Origin: Mannheimia granulomatis
Lineage (GTDB): Bacteria > Pseudomonadota > Gammaproteobacteria > Enterobacterales > Pasteurellaceae
Assembly: GCF_013377255.1 (NCBI RefSeq)
Contig: NZ_CP016614.1
Coordinates: 1,000,501 to 1,064,500 of the forward strand
Direction of reading: 5' to 3'
DNA: 64,000 nt
Every line of letters starts with the position of its first letter. Position 1 is the stretch's first letter. The position numbers and the translations under genes were made by a program. Of the stretch, positions 26,701 to 35,500 are shown one piece after another. A model generated the notes under the pieces. It saw only the letters and a list, made by a program, of their open reading frames with translations. It was not told the origin of the DNA and ran no database searches.

Positions 26701-27913
26701 AGGCGGAACTGCAACTTCGCCATTATTGCACGGGCATCTGAATTTAACTTCGCTAAAAGCGCGTTCAACTGTGATGCCGTTTGATATTACCGGTGGAAAT
26801 TTAGCGATGAATTTCCATGGTGCGACTTCAACACTAAGTGGGCAAATTCAATCAAACCAAAGCCAATTACAACTGAAGGGAGATGCTGATTGGCGGAATG
26901 TAAATGCTTGGAAAACAAGAGTCCATGCTCAGGCTAACCGCTTCCAGGTGGATATTCCAAATATAGCTAAAGTGCAGATAAGTCCGGATATTCAAGTAAC
27001 GGCAACACCGAATTTGCTCACATTAAGCGGTAATATTGACATTCCATGGGCAAGAATTGAGGTGGAAAAGTTACCTGAAAATGCGGTTACAGTCAGCGGT
27101 GATGAAGTGATTATGGATGGTTCGGCTAAAGCGAAAGTGCCGTTTAATCAAAGGGATATTCCGGCTCAAACTGCAAACGGCATGATGGTCAATGCAGACA
27201 TTAAAATCAATATTGGTAATGATGTGAAGTTAAAAGCCTATGGTTTGGATAGTAATCTAAATGGATTATTATCTGTCCGCCAAGGTAAGCAAGGCCTGGG
27301 GCTTTACGGGCAAGTGAATTTGGGTGAAGGGCGTTTTGCGGCGTATGGTCAAGATTTATTGATCCGAAAAGGCAATATTATTTTTGCCGGTTCGCCATCT
27401 CAGTCTTCACTTGATATTGAAGCGATCCGAAATCCGGAGGCGATGGAAGACCCAACGATTACCGCAGGTGTTAGGGTAACCGGGCTTGCGGATAACCCAA
27501 ATGTGAAAGTCTTCTCTGATCCGGTTATGTCACAAAATGAGGCGCTTTCTTATATTTTAACCGGACGTTCGCTAGAAAGTAGTGGTGATGCCAGCTCAAG
27601 TAATGCGGTTGCTGCAGCATTATTAAGTATGAGTTTATCGAAAAGCAGTAAATTGGTGGGAGATGTTGGCAGTACCTTTGGTTTAAAAGATTTAAGTGTC
27701 AGCACCGCAGGCATTGGCGATAATACAAAAGTAGAGTTCAGCGCCAGTCTTGCTCCGAAGTTCCGCGTGAAATATGGCGTGGGGATTTTTGCTCCATTAA
27801 CAGAATTAACTTTACGTTATAATTTAACACCAAGGCTTTATTTGCAATGGGTTTCAAATATTAACCAAGCGGTAGATCTAATGTATCGTTTTGAGTTTGA
27901 TGAACTCTTCTAA
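23774..27913 (+). CDS. tamB: TamB, inner-membrane/periplasmic partner of TamA
   Basis: A 1379-residue AsmA-like/TamB protein. A single N-terminal helix (about 44-65) anchors it; the bulk is repetitive beta-taco structure; the C-terminal DUF490 region (about 1000-1379) ends with YRFEFDELF, typical of the family's beta-rich terminus. Cysteine pairs (NCLVHYEVC and CWHNPKINLC) are spaced for disulfides. It spans the periplasm between the inner membrane and TamA. The 53-nt gap after tamA contains a USS-like AGCAAGCGGTC. Confidence 0.94.
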   Translation: MNEEKQQVMQNQNTILPEQASPTSDKNEVDKTSSKAPTWRWLRWGICVLLIVLLIPLLFLATGYGQRKALTLVDKFVEPLQIGMVEGSLQEGLTLTDTQFVIDGVNVQVGKADLHLGFNCLVHYEVCLNNLSVKDTSVVIDTTKLPPSQEKEDTKPFTELNLPLGISANNIQLDNIDVKVDETEIHLNHFHSALSGKGRSVTLHSTKLDGLNLLLALKLEEAEQKQAVDFDEKIAKSDDELPTTLTNAQEVADKVVKEAVEKTGEKVVEQFHELQGKTPEKVAQEPRNNIDWATIRAELEKPLLDKQVRFTLPLDLMVEQIEVKNVALAQKAKDEKGNNIEPISLLKVDSLDLKAQAKDQHLALQYLDFKSDQGDLTAKGELSLKDNYPLVWNLEGYEAKNAKVKLPFSHINADISGELYETTRLNVLTKGAINATVSGNVQLAEAKTPFDLSLKSESMRYPFAVQQGDDVLKLENIDIRLSGDLLQYDLVANLSAKGMGIPPSSALLKGNGELTHFNVQDLTLNTLGGKAQLQGAADWVDGVQWDANLALNDINTKSLLADWPAQLSGSLKSKGYAARGNLGSDWNVDISNIDLKGLLQQKNLKLTGDLNANNQQFLNVPALSLVYGENKIDVKGSLGEKSDFYADIKAPNLQGLVPNLKAGISGNVKLSGQVSQPNMDVDLVASNVSYDQFKLQHLTAKGKITTEKTIQGDVELGLRQFAYNDIKVESATVLAQGNEANHTLKLTSKGNPVGADLQISGKFDRLQQIWEGQLSQVAIQSKDFGKFQTDKAVNVKYDNKAINANVSAHCWHNPKINLCFPTAFNAGVEGKVPFELRNFNLAVLQEFLDKNSQISGIVNAKGDAAWFKNKQPEVNVDLTSNSIKFLQKMEGGKSFPLTVSPLKINLKMAENNLVLKSDLRMENNGRLSTDVVMKDLNKARTLSGNIHIDQLTLRLFRPLLNKGDSVDGNINARLTLGGTATSPLLHGHLNLTSLKARSTVMPFDITGGNLAMNFHGATSTLSGQIQSNQSQLQLKGDADWRNVNAWKTRVHAQANRFQVDIPNIAKVQISPDIQVTATPNLLTLSGNIDIPWARIEVEKLPENAVTVSGDEVIMDGSAKAKVPFNQRDIPAQTANGMMVNADIKINIGNDVKLKAYGLDSNLNGLLSVRQGKQGLGLYGQVNLGEGRFAAYGQDLLIRKGNIIFAGSPSQSSLDIEAIRNPEAMEDPTITAGVRVTGLADNPNVKVFSDPVMSQNEALSYILTGRSLESSGDASSSNAVAAALLSMSLSKSSKLVGDVGSTFGLKDLSVSTAGIGDNTKVEFSASLAPKFRVKYGVGIFAPLTELTLRYNLTPRLYLQWVSNINQAVDLMYRFEFDELF

Positions 27914-27920
27914 TTTAAAG

Positions 27921-27951
27921 GGTTGTTGATGGAAACATTAACAACCTTTTT
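27921..27951 (+). terminator. Terminator after tamB
   Basis: GGTTGTTGATG (27921-27931), tetraloop GAAA, CATTAACAACC (27936-27946), then five T. Eleven pairs including one G-T. It ends the envC-yibQ-tamA-tamB run. Confidence 0.9.
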
Positions 27952-27980
27952 GCTTTATAGTAGAATGTCGTTTCATTTTT

Positions 27981-27990
27981 ACAAGCGGTC
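27981..27990 (+). repeat. DNA uptake signal sequence upstream of cydD
   Basis: Complete core ACAAGCGGTC followed by an A/T-rich extension, in the 104-nt tamB-cydD gap. Uptake signals of this type mark DNA for natural transformation in the Actinobacillus branch of Pasteurellaceae. Confidence 0.9.
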
Positions 27991-28017
27991 AAAAAAGATA
28001 AAAATTTTACAATTATT

Positions 28018-29787
28018 ATGGAAAAACAACGCCAACGCGAGTTACAAAAATGGCTTAAAAGTCAGCAAAAAGTCATTAAAAAATATATGCACTTAAACGT
28101 GCTGTTAGGGATAATCAGCAGTTTATTCATGATCGGGCAAATGTGGCTGCTTGCAACAATGTTGCATAAAATGATAATAGACAAACAAAGTCCAAGCACC
28201 TTTTTAATGGAAATTGGGCTGCTATTTCTCTGTTTTGTCGGTAGAGCTTTGATGATTTTTCTGCGTGAGCGAGTGGGGTTTAAAGCCGGGCAAGTGCTGA
28301 GATTTCATCTTCGACAACAAATTTTAGCCAAAATGGAAGCCGTGGGGCCGATGATCATTCAACAAAAACCGGCAGGCAGTTGGGCAACTCTCATGCTTGA
28401 GCAGGTGGAAAATCTGCATAATTTCTATTCTCGTTATTTACCACAACAATTTTTATCGCTAATTGTACCGCTGGTTATTCTTTGTTTTGTCTTTCCGATT
28501 AACTGGGCGGCCAGCGTTATTTTATTTGCTACAATGCCACTACTACCGCTTTTTATGATCTTGGCAGGAATTAAAGCGGTGGAAGCTAACCAACGCAATA
28601 TCGGTATTCTTTCTCGCATCAGCGGTCAGTTTTTAGATAAGCTTAAAGGTTTGGAAACTATTCGTTTGTTTGGTCAGGCAGAAAAGCAGACCGAGCAGAT
28701 TTATCAAAGCACTGAAGATTTCCGTACCAGTACAATGGATGTGTTGAAAATGGCCTTTTTATCGTCTGCAGTATTAGAGTTTTTTACGGCGATTTCAGTG
28801 GCGGTAATGGCGGTTTATTTCGGTTTCATCTATTTGGGAGAGTTGGATTTTGGTTACTACGGTACGGGCGTGTCGCTGTTTGTCGGCTTTTTCTGCTTAA
28901 TGATGGCACCGGAGTTTTATCAACCTATGCGTGAGCTTGGGGTTTTCTACCATGATAAAGCGGCTGCTATTAGTGCGGCAGACAGTATTGAAAGTTTTTT
29001 AAAAGAAGAGGTAAAAACGCAAACTTCCTCTGATTTGCAAAAAAACTTACAAAATCAACCGCTTGTTATTCAAGCAGCAGATTGTGTAATCCTTTCACCA
29101 CAAGGTAAGGTGTTAACCCGGCCGCTTAGTTTCACCTTGAATGCTCATCAACATATTGCGTTGGTAGGACAAAGTGGTGCGGGCAAAAGTTCGTTGATGA
29201 ATATGTTGCTCGGTTTCTTACCTTATCGAGGTTCAGTGACCATTAATGGCACAGAATTAAGAGAACTCAATTTAAGCCAATGGCGAGCTAAATTAGCGTG
29301 GGTGGGGCAGAATCCGCAATTAATACGAGGTTCTTTAAAAGAGAATATTTTGCTTGGTAATCCGAATGCGACTGAAACAGAATTAGCCAATGCTTTGCAT
29401 TTATCCAAAGCAGATGAGTTTGTTGAGCGTTTAGGCTTAGAGCATCAAGTGCAAGATAGTAATATCGGCATTTCAGGCGGACAGGCGCAGCGTATTGCGA
29501 TTGCTCGAGCCTTATTACGTCCTTATCAATTATTATTGTTAGATGAGCCAACTGCCAGCTTGGATATGGATTCAGAGCAACAAGTTTTAGCCGCATTACA
29601 CCATTTAAGTCGTCAGCAAACGACTCTAATGATTACCCACCGTGTGGAAGATTTAACCCAATGCGATGAAATTTGGGTGATGAAGCAAGGGCAGATTATT
29701 CAACAAGGTACTTTTGCCGAATTAGAACACACCGGCTTTTTTGCAGAGCTGTTAAATAACGAATTAGTTCATCAGGGAGAACACTAA
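28018..29787 (+). CDS. cydD: CydD, half of the CydDC cysteine/glutathione ABC exporter
   Basis: A 589-residue ABC half-transporter. Six membrane helices occupy about residues 20-310; the ATPase domain has Walker A GQSGAGKSS (about 383-391), the signature ISGGQAQRIAIAR (about 483-495) and Walker B LLLLDEPTAS. With CydC it exports cysteine and glutathione to the periplasm, needed for assembly of cytochrome bd. Its stop codon overlaps the cydC start by one base. Part of the ATPase domain encodes a USS-like sequence near 29056. Confidence 0.95.
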   Translation: MEKQRQRELQKWLKSQQKVIKKYMHLNVLLGIISSLFMIGQMWLLATMLHKMIIDKQSPSTFLMEIGLLFLCFVGRALMIFLRERVGFKAGQVLRFHLRQQILAKMEAVGPMIIQQKPAGSWATLMLEQVENLHNFYSRYLPQQFLSLIVPLVILCFVFPINWAASVILFATMPLLPLFMILAGIKAVEANQRNIGILSRISGQFLDKLKGLETIRLFGQAEKQTEQIYQSTEDFRTSTMDVLKMAFLSSAVLEFFTAISVAVMAVYFGFIYLGELDFGYYGTGVSLFVGFFCLMMAPEFYQPMRELGVFYHDKAAAISAADSIESFLKEEVKTQTSSDLQKNLQNQPLVIQAADCVILSPQGKVLTRPLSFTLNAHQHIALVGQSGAGKSSLMNMLLGFLPYRGSVTINGTELRELNLSQWRAKLAWVGQNPQLIRGSLKENILLGNPNATETELANALHLSKADEFVERLGLEHQVQDSNIGISGGQAQRIAIARALLRPYQLLLLDEPTASLDMDSEQQVLAALHHLSRQQTTLMITHRVEDLTQCDEIWVMKQGQIIQQGTFAELEHTGFFAELLNNELVHQGEH

Positions 29788-31454
29788 TGAAAGCACTTTT
29801 TCCATTTTTTTCTCTCTATCGTACCCATTTCGGGCGTTTGTTATTAGGGATCGTGCTTGCAATCTTAAGTCTGGCTGCCAGTATCGGTTTGCTCAGTTTA
29901 TCGGGTTGGTTTTTAGCAGCTTCTTTTTTAGCCGGTTCTGCCATTACGTTTAACTTTTTCTATCCATCATCAGGGGTGAGAGGTTTAGCTATCGGGCGTA
30001 CTGCGTCACGTTATCTTGAACGCTTGGTTACACATGATGCGACCTTCCGTGTGTTGGCAAATTTGAGGGTTAGTGTATTTAAGAAGCTGATCCCTCTTAG
30101 CCCAAGCGGTTTAAATCGTTTCAGAAACAGCGAGTTACTCAACCGTTTAGTGGCGGATGTGGACACCTTAGACACGCTTTATCTTAATTTGGTATCGCCT
30201 TTTGTCAGTGCAGTGATGATTATTGCCTTTATGGCATTTGGGCTGTCTTTTGTATCCATTAAGCTAATGCTGATTATTTGTGGCAGCCTATTATTCCTTT
30301 TATTGGTTATTCCTGCCGTTTTTTACCGATTAGGAATGAAATTAGGGCGACAGGCTATTCAAAATCGAGCAAATTATCGCAGCCAATTTATCGAATGGGT
30401 GCAGCTTAATGCCGAATTTCTCCTTTTCGGTAATTTAAATCAAGTCAGCGAGAAATTACAAGAAATCGAACGTAAATGGCTGAATGCACAAAGTAAAGAA
30501 AGTCAGCTTTCAGGTTTATCAAGCGGCTTGTTAATGCTTTCAAACGGTATTTTAACTTGTGTAGTCATTTATTTGGTTGCTACCGCAGTTAATGTGCCGA
30601 GTGCCGAATATCCGGAAGCTTTAATTGCTTTAGTGATTTTTTGTGTGTTGGCATCAAATGAAATCCTTGCTCCGATTGGCATTGCGTTTTTGCATTTAGG
30701 GCAGCTAATTACTGCAGCCGAACGTTTAAATGAAATTACTGAACAACAGCCGAACGTGCAATTTAATGGTTCAGCAGAATGGCAAAATTTAGAGAAAAAT
30801 CAACCGCTTGTCCGTTTTGAACAGGTGGATTTTCGCTACCTAAATGGCGAGCAAAAGGTACTAAACCAACTTTCCTTTGAGGTGCTAAAAGGGCAAAAAG
30901 TGGCTATCTTAGGTAAAACGGGCAGCGGTAAATCCACTATTTTCCAGTTGTTAAATCGTAATTATGAGGCAACAAGCGGTCAAATTTGGTTAAATAATTG
31001 CAAAATTGAAAATTTTTCAGAACCGACTTTACGTTCAAAATTAGTTACGCTTAGTCAACGTGTCCATATTTTTAGCCAAACTTTAAAGGATAATTTATTG
31101 ATGGGCAATGCAGCAGCAACTGAAGCTCAAATGATTGAAGTTGTAGAAAAAGTCGGTTTAGGCTATCTGCTTGAAACAGAGGGTTTAAAGCTTTGGCTTG
31201 GTGAAGGAGGCAGACCGCTTTCCGGTGGCGAACAACGCCGTTTAGGCTTAGCTCGGTTATTACTAAGTTCTGCTGAATTAGTGTTATTAGATGAACCGAC
31301 TGAAGGGTTGGATCGGGAAACCGAACAGCAGATCTTAAATTTAATTCTTACGCATTGTAAAGATCGCACTTTATTGATGATCACCCACCGTCAAAGTGCA
31401 TTAGAGAAATTTGATGTGATTTATCGAATAGATAACGGGCGATTGCTGAATTAA
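29787..31454 (+). CDS. cydC: CydC, half of the CydDC cysteine/glutathione ABC exporter
   Basis: A 555-residue ABC half-transporter, partner of CydD. Membrane helices (to about 310) start with LLLGIVLAILSLAASIGLLS. The ATPase domain shows Walker A GKTGSGKST (about 374-382), LSGGEQRRLGLAR and VLLDEPTEGLD. An uptake signal ACAAGCGGTC (30972-30981) lies inside the ATPase coding region just after the Walker A helix. A strong hairpin terminator follows. Confidence 0.95.
   Translation: MKALFPFFSLYRTHFGRLLLGIVLAILSLAASIGLLSLSGWFLAASFLAGSAITFNFFYPSSGVRGLAIGRTASRYLERLVTHDATFRVLANLRVSVFKKLIPLSPSGLNRFRNSELLNRLVADVDTLDTLYLNLVSPFVSAVMIIAFMAFGLSFVSIKLMLIICGSLLFLLLVIPAVFYRLGMKLGRQAIQNRANYRSQFIEWVQLNAEFLLFGNLNQVSEKLQEIERKWLNAQSKESQLSGLSSGLLMLSNGILTCVVIYLVATAVNVPSAEYPEALIALVIFCVLASNEILAPIGIAFLHLGQLITAAERLNEITEQQPNVQFNGSAEWQNLEKNQPLVRFEQVDFRYLNGEQKVLNQLSFEVLKGQKVAILGKTGSGKSTIFQLLNRNYEATSGQIWLNNCKIENFSEPTLRSKLVTLSQRVHIFSQTLKDNLLMGNAAATEAQMIEVVEKVGLGYLLETEGLKLWLGEGGRPLSGGEQRRLGLARLLLSSAELVLLDEPTEGLDRETEQQILNLILTHCKDRTLLMITHRQSALEKFDVIYRIDNGRLLN
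30972..30981 (+). repeat. DNA uptake signal sequence inside cydC
   Basis: Complete core ACAAGCGGTC within coding DNA, encoding part of TSGQIW in the ATPase domain. It shows that uptake signals here are not confined to gaps. Confidence 0.85.
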
Positions 31455-31465
31455 AACAGTAACTC

Positions 31466-31501
31466 AAAGGCATTTATCTTTTTTGCGGATAAATGCCTTT
31501 T
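31466..31501 (+). terminator. Terminator after cydC
   Basis: AAAGGCATTTATC (31466-31478) pairs perfectly with GATAAATGCCTTT (31488-31500), then T. A 13-bp stem with A tract before and T tract after. Confidence 0.9.
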
Positions 31502-31571
31502 AGCATTCAAAATAAAGGGAAAAAATGCTATATTCTCTTTTTATTGATTTATGGGATTACATTTATACAAT

Positions 31572-32201
31572 ATGACGGATTATCACGATATTACCCTTGC
31601 TTATGCCGGCGTATGCCAAGCAGCAACTTTAGTGCAACAGTTTGCTCATAAAGGTGTAGCAGATAGAGAGGTTTTTGAGCATTCCATTCGTAGCTTATTA
31701 GTTACCCAGCCTGAATCGGCATTAAGCGTATTTGGCGATTCAATTTCACATTTAAAAATCGGGCTTGAAACAGCATTATCACAAACAAGTGGTGGTAACG
31801 GGAAATTAGATGCGGAGATCGGTCGTTATTGGATAAGCCTGCTTGCATTAAGCCAAAAGCTAAATAAAAATCCACAAGCCAAGCAGCAATTAGCCCAGCG
31901 TTTACAACAAGTTGAACGTCAATTATCGTTGTATGAAGATAATATCTTAGCCGATCAAATGATTGCAAATTTGGCGGCTATTTATAGCGATGTGATTAGT
32001 CCGTTAGGGAGCAAAATTCATGTGGTGGGCTTACAAGATTATTTAGTTCGCCCGGATATTCAACATAAAATTCGCGCTTCTTTGCTTGCCGGTATTCGTG
32101 CTGCGATTTTATGGCAACAAGTGGGCGGTAGCCGGTGGCAATTTTTATTTTCTCGTAAGAAAATTTTTAATCAAGCACAGCAACTTTATCGTCAAATTTA
32201 A
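31572..32201 (+). CDS. hflD: HflD, high-frequency lysogenisation protein homologue
   Basis: A 209-residue protein of the HflD family. The start MTDYHDITLAYAGVCQAATL matches the family N-terminus (E. coli: YYDITLALAG), so I use the ATG at 31572 rather than the in-frame one at 31551. The segment VISPLGSKIHV and the ending RASLLAGIRAAILWQQVGG are family signatures. In E. coli HflD is a membrane-associated protein that affects lambda CII; its normal role is unclear. It sits before purB, as in E. coli. Confidence 0.93.
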   Translation: MTDYHDITLAYAGVCQAATLVQQFAHKGVADREVFEHSIRSLLVTQPESALSVFGDSISHLKIGLETALSQTSGGNGKLDAEIGRYWISLLALSQKLNKNPQAKQQLAQRLQQVERQLSLYEDNILADQMIANLAAIYSDVISPLGSKIHVVGLQDYLVRPDIQHKIRASLLAGIRAAILWQQVGGSRWQFLFSRKKIFNQAQQLYRQI

Positions 32202-32234
32202 TTAAACATTTATCTATTTGGAGAATATTAAATA

Positions 32235-33602
32235 ATGGAACTGACTGCTTTAACAGCATTATCCCCAATTGATGGCCGCTACCAAGATAAAGTGGCGAGT
32301 CTTCGTCCGATTTTTAGTGAATTTGGTCTATTAAAATTCAGAGTGACGGTCGAAGTGCGTTGGTTACAGAAATTGGCATCTCACGCACAAATTAAGGAAG
32401 TTCCGGGTTTTTCTGAAAAAGCAAACGATTACTTAAATCAAATTGTGGCTAATTTCTCATTAGAAGATGCAAATCGTATCAAAACAATTGAGCGTACAAC
32501 TAACCATGATGTAAAAGCCGTAGAGTATTTCTTAAAAGAAAAATGTGATGCTTTACCTGAGCTACAAGCGGTTAACGAATTTATTCATTTTGCTTGTACT
32601 TCAGAAGATATTAACAATACCTCCCATGCGTTAATGCTAAAAGCGGCTCGTGAAGAAGTGTTATTACCTGAATGGAAAAAACTGATCGATGCTGTGGTAG
32701 ATTTAGCTAAACGCTATCAACATATTCCTTTACTTTCTCGTACTCACGGCCAGCCGGCCAGCCCGACAACGATCGGTAAAGAAATGGCAAACGTAGCTTA
32801 TCGTTTACAACGTCAATATAAACAGTTAGAAAATTTAGAAATTTTGGCTAAAATCAATGGTGCGGTAGGGAACTACAATGCGCATTTATCCGCTTACCCT
32901 GATGTGGATTGGCATACTTTTAGTCAAGAGTTTGTGGAGTCATTAGGGGTAACATGGAACCCTTATACCACGCAAATTGAACCGCATGATTATATTGCGG
33001 AGTTCTTTGATTGTGTGGCACGTTTTAACACGATTATTATTGATTTTGACCGTGATATGTGGGGCTATATTGCGTTAAATCATTTTAAACAACGCACTAT
33101 TGCAGGAGAAATTGGCTCTAGCACTATGCCGCATAAAGTAAACCCGATTGACTTTGAAAATTCAGAAGGCAATTTAGGCTTAGCGAATGCGGTGATGACA
33201 CACTTAGGGCAAAAATTGCCAATTTCCCGCTGGCAGCGCGATTTAACCGACTCAACGGTATTACGTAATCTGGGTGTTGGTTTAGGGTATGCCTTAATTG
33301 CCTATGCTTCAACCTTAAAAGGTATCAGTAAGTTAGAGGTGAATGAGCAACATTTACTTGATGAATTAAATCAAAATTGGGAAGTATTGGCAGAGCCGAT
33401 CCAAACGGTAATGCGTCGTTATGGTATTGAAAAACCATACGAGAAATTAAAAGAATTAACCCGTGGTAAACGTGTTGATGAAACGGCAATGCGTGAGTTT
33501 ATTGAGAAGCTGGCTCTCCCTGAAACAGAGAAAGCTCGCTTGAAAGAGATGACTCCGGCGACCTATATCGGCTACGCTGTTGAATTGGTCGATCAATTGT
33601 AA
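32235..33602 (+). CDS. purB: Adenylosuccinate lyase
   Basis: A 455-residue fumarase-superfamily enzyme catalysing two steps of purine synthesis (SAICAR to AICAR, and adenylosuccinate to AMP). Recognisable parts are ALSPIDGRYQDK (about 8-19), LSRTHGQPASPTTIGKEMAN and the flexible signature loop GEIGSSTMPHKVNPIDFENS (about 290-309) with the catalytic Ser. Length equals the E. coli protein. GGAGAA precedes the ATG. A USS terminator follows. Confidence 0.98.
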   Translation: MELTALTALSPIDGRYQDKVASLRPIFSEFGLLKFRVTVEVRWLQKLASHAQIKEVPGFSEKANDYLNQIVANFSLEDANRIKTIERTTNHDVKAVEYFLKEKCDALPELQAVNEFIHFACTSEDINNTSHALMLKAAREEVLLPEWKKLIDAVVDLAKRYQHIPLLSRTHGQPASPTTIGKEMANVAYRLQRQYKQLENLEILAKINGAVGNYNAHLSAYPDVDWHTFSQEFVESLGVTWNPYTTQIEPHDYIAEFFDCVARFNTIIIDFDRDMWGYIALNHFKQRTIAGEIGSSTMPHKVNPIDFENSEGNLGLANAVMTHLGQKLPISRWQRDLTDSTVLRNLGVGLGYALIAYASTLKGISKLEVNEQHLLDELNQNWEVLAEPIQTVMRRYGIEKPYEKLKELTRGKRVDETAMREFIEKLALPETEKARLKEMTPATYIGYAVELVDQL

Positions 33603-33617
33603 AATTTAGCCCAAAAT

Positions 33618-33641
33618 AGACCGCTTGTAAGCGGTCTTTTT
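33618..33641 (+). terminator. Compact USS terminator after purB
   Basis: AGACCGCTT (33618-33626), 2-nt spacer, AAGCGGTCT (33629-33637), running into five T (33637-33641). The arms are overlapping uptake-signal cores in opposite orientation. Confidence 0.85.
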
Positions 33642-33669
33642 CTGTATTTATTTTGCAAAAGGAAGAAAT

Positions 33670-34431
33670 ATGAAACAGGCAAATAGACATAAAAAAATAA
33701 TTGACTTAGTAAACCAGCTTGGATATGTCAGCACGGAAGAATTAGTTACAGTGCTGAAAGTGAGCCCGCAAACCATTCGTCGAGATTTAAATGAAATGGC
33801 GGAAAATAATTTAATTCGCCGTCATCATGGTGGGGCTGCTGCACCTTCAAATACTGAAAACAGCGATTATGCTCACCGTAAACAGTTTTTTTCACAAGAA
33901 AAAAATGCTATTGCTCAGCAAGTGGCAAAACTCATTCCAAATGGGGCTTCCGTTTTTTTAGATATTGGCACTACATCGGAAGCGGTGGCTTTTGCCTTAA
34001 GACAACATAAAAATTTAAAAGTAGTCACCAACAACTTAAATGCAGCGCATATTTTAATGCAGAATCCGGATTGCCAAATTACGGTTGCAGGTGGTAGCTT
34101 AAGAACAGACGGTGGTTTGATCGGTGAAGAAACCGTGCGTTTTATTAATCAATTTAGATTGGATTTTGGAGTCTTAGGTATTAGTGCGGTAGATTTAGAC
34201 GGCTCAATGTTAGATTACGATTATCACGAAGTGCAAGTTAAGCGAGCTTTAATGGAATGTTCCAGACAAGTGGTTTTAGTGACCGATCACTCAAAATTCA
34301 GTCGTAATGCTATTGTTCGTTTAGGAAATGTTAAAGAAGTAAATTATTTGTTTACAGATACTTGGTTACCGCTAGAATTACAAAACCACTTAAATCAATC
34401 GGATGTTATTGTCAAAATTTGTAATGAATAA
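33670..34431 (+). CDS. glpR: GlpR, DeoR-family glycerol-3-phosphate regulon repressor
   Basis: A 253-residue DeoR-family repressor, strikingly close to E. coli GlpR. The N-terminal winged helix (about 5-55) contains LGYVSTEELV and VSPQTIRRDLNEMAENNLIR; the sugar-phosphate domain has LDIGTTSEAVA, VVTNNLNAAHIL and DYHEVQVKRA. GlpR binds glycerol-3-phosphate and represses glp genes. No glp gene is next to it here, so it acts on distant targets. Its last 8 nt overlap ubiA. Confidence 0.93.
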   Translation: MKQANRHKKIIDLVNQLGYVSTEELVTVLKVSPQTIRRDLNEMAENNLIRRHHGGAAAPSNTENSDYAHRKQFFSQEKNAIAQQVAKLIPNGASVFLDIGTTSEAVAFALRQHKNLKVVTNNLNAAHILMQNPDCQITVAGGSLRTDGGLIGEETVRFINQFRLDFGVLGISAVDLDGSMLDYDYHEVQVKRALMECSRQVVLVTDHSKFSRNAIVRLGNVKEVNYLFTDTWLPLELQNHLNQSDVIVKICNE

Positions 34432-35299
34432 CGAGACTTTTTTTTCTAAACAAAAATGGATTGCCTATGCTCAGCTTATGCGGTTTGACAAACCTATCGG
34501 CACACTATTATTACTGCATCCAACGCTTTGGGCATTATTTGTAGCGGCAAATGGAATGCCGCCGGTATCTACACTGATTATTTTCATTCTTGGTGTCATT
34601 ATTATGCGAGCAGCTGGATGTGTGATTAATGATTATGCCGACCGAGAAATTGACGGGCATGTTAAACGCACTTCACAACGTCCATTGGCAACAGGGCGGG
34701 TTTCAACTACAGAGGCTAAAATCATTTTTGCGGTGTTGCTGGTAATGGCATTTTTGCTTGATTTAATGCTTAATCGCTATGCATTTTTGCTCTCTTTTGT
34801 AGCGGTGTTTTTAGCAGTTATCTATCCTTTTATGAAGCGCTTTACTCATTTACCACAAGTGGTGCTTGGTATGGCGTTTGGTTGGGCAATCCCAATGGCG
34901 TTTGGTGCGGTAAGTGAATCTCTACCACTTGAGTGTTGGTTATTATTTTGGGCAAATTTAGCGTGGACAGTTGCTTATGACACCCAATATGCAATGGTCG
35001 ATAGAGATGACGACTTGCGAATTGGGGTGAAATCCACCGCGATTTTATTTGCTCAATATGATAATAAAATCATTGCCTTATTGCAGTTTACTACTCTGAT
35101 TTTATTGGGATTATTAGGCGTAATTAAAAATTACCATATCGGCTATTTTATTGTTTTGGCTTTAAGTGCCACACTCTTTATCTACCAATGTTGGCTGACG
35201 AAAAAACGAGAACGTAGTGAATGTTTTAAAGCATTCTTAAATAACCATTATTTTGGCTTAGGCGTTTTTGCTGCGATTTTAGTAGGGATTTATTTTTAG
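34424..35299 (+). CDS. ubiA: 4-hydroxybenzoate octaprenyltransferase
   Basis: A 291-residue polytopic prenyltransferase that attaches the polyprenyl chain to 4-hydroxybenzoate in ubiquinone synthesis. Both aspartate-rich motifs are present: NDYADREIDGHVKRTSQRPL (about 69-88) and YDTQYAMVDRDDDLRIGVKS. The start MNNETFFSKQ at 34424 overlaps the end of glpR, so translation is likely coupled. I saw no ubiC next to it. The gene ends before a USS inverted pair. Confidence 0.95.
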   Translation: MNNETFFSKQKWIAYAQLMRFDKPIGTLLLLHPTLWALFVAANGMPPVSTLIIFILGVIIMRAAGCVINDYADREIDGHVKRTSQRPLATGRVSTTEAKIIFAVLLVMAFLLDLMLNRYAFLLSFVAVFLAVIYPFMKRFTHLPQVVLGMAFGWAIPMAFGAVSESLPLECWLLFWANLAWTVAYDTQYAMVDRDDDLRIGVKSTAILFAQYDNKIIALLQFTTLILLGLLGVIKNYHIGYFIVLALSATLFIYQCWLTKKRERSECFKAFLNNHYFGLGVFAAILVGIYF

Positions 35300-35369
35300 T
35301 CTATTCATTTTAGGAGCGAAATATTTTTCGCCTTTTTAATTCTGCTTTGGCGAATGATAATTTGCTTCT

Positions 35370-35427
35370 ACAAGCGGTTAAATTTCTTTAGGAATTTGCA
35401 AATTCCAGATGAAATTTAACCGCTTGT
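35370..35427. terminator. Nested USS palindrome between ubiA and gyrB
   Basis: ACAAGCGGTTAAATTTC (35370-35386) pairs perfectly with 35411-35427 (17 bp). Inside is a perfect 16-nt palindrome GGAATTTGCAAATTCC (35391-35406). TTTT follows the right arm. A probable terminator for ubiA and also two uptake signals head to head. Confidence 0.85.
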
Positions 35428-35500
35428 TTTACGATACTTTCTCGCATTTTTCTGCTATAATTGAGCCAATTTTTTCCATTTTAAAATAGTAGGAATAAGA

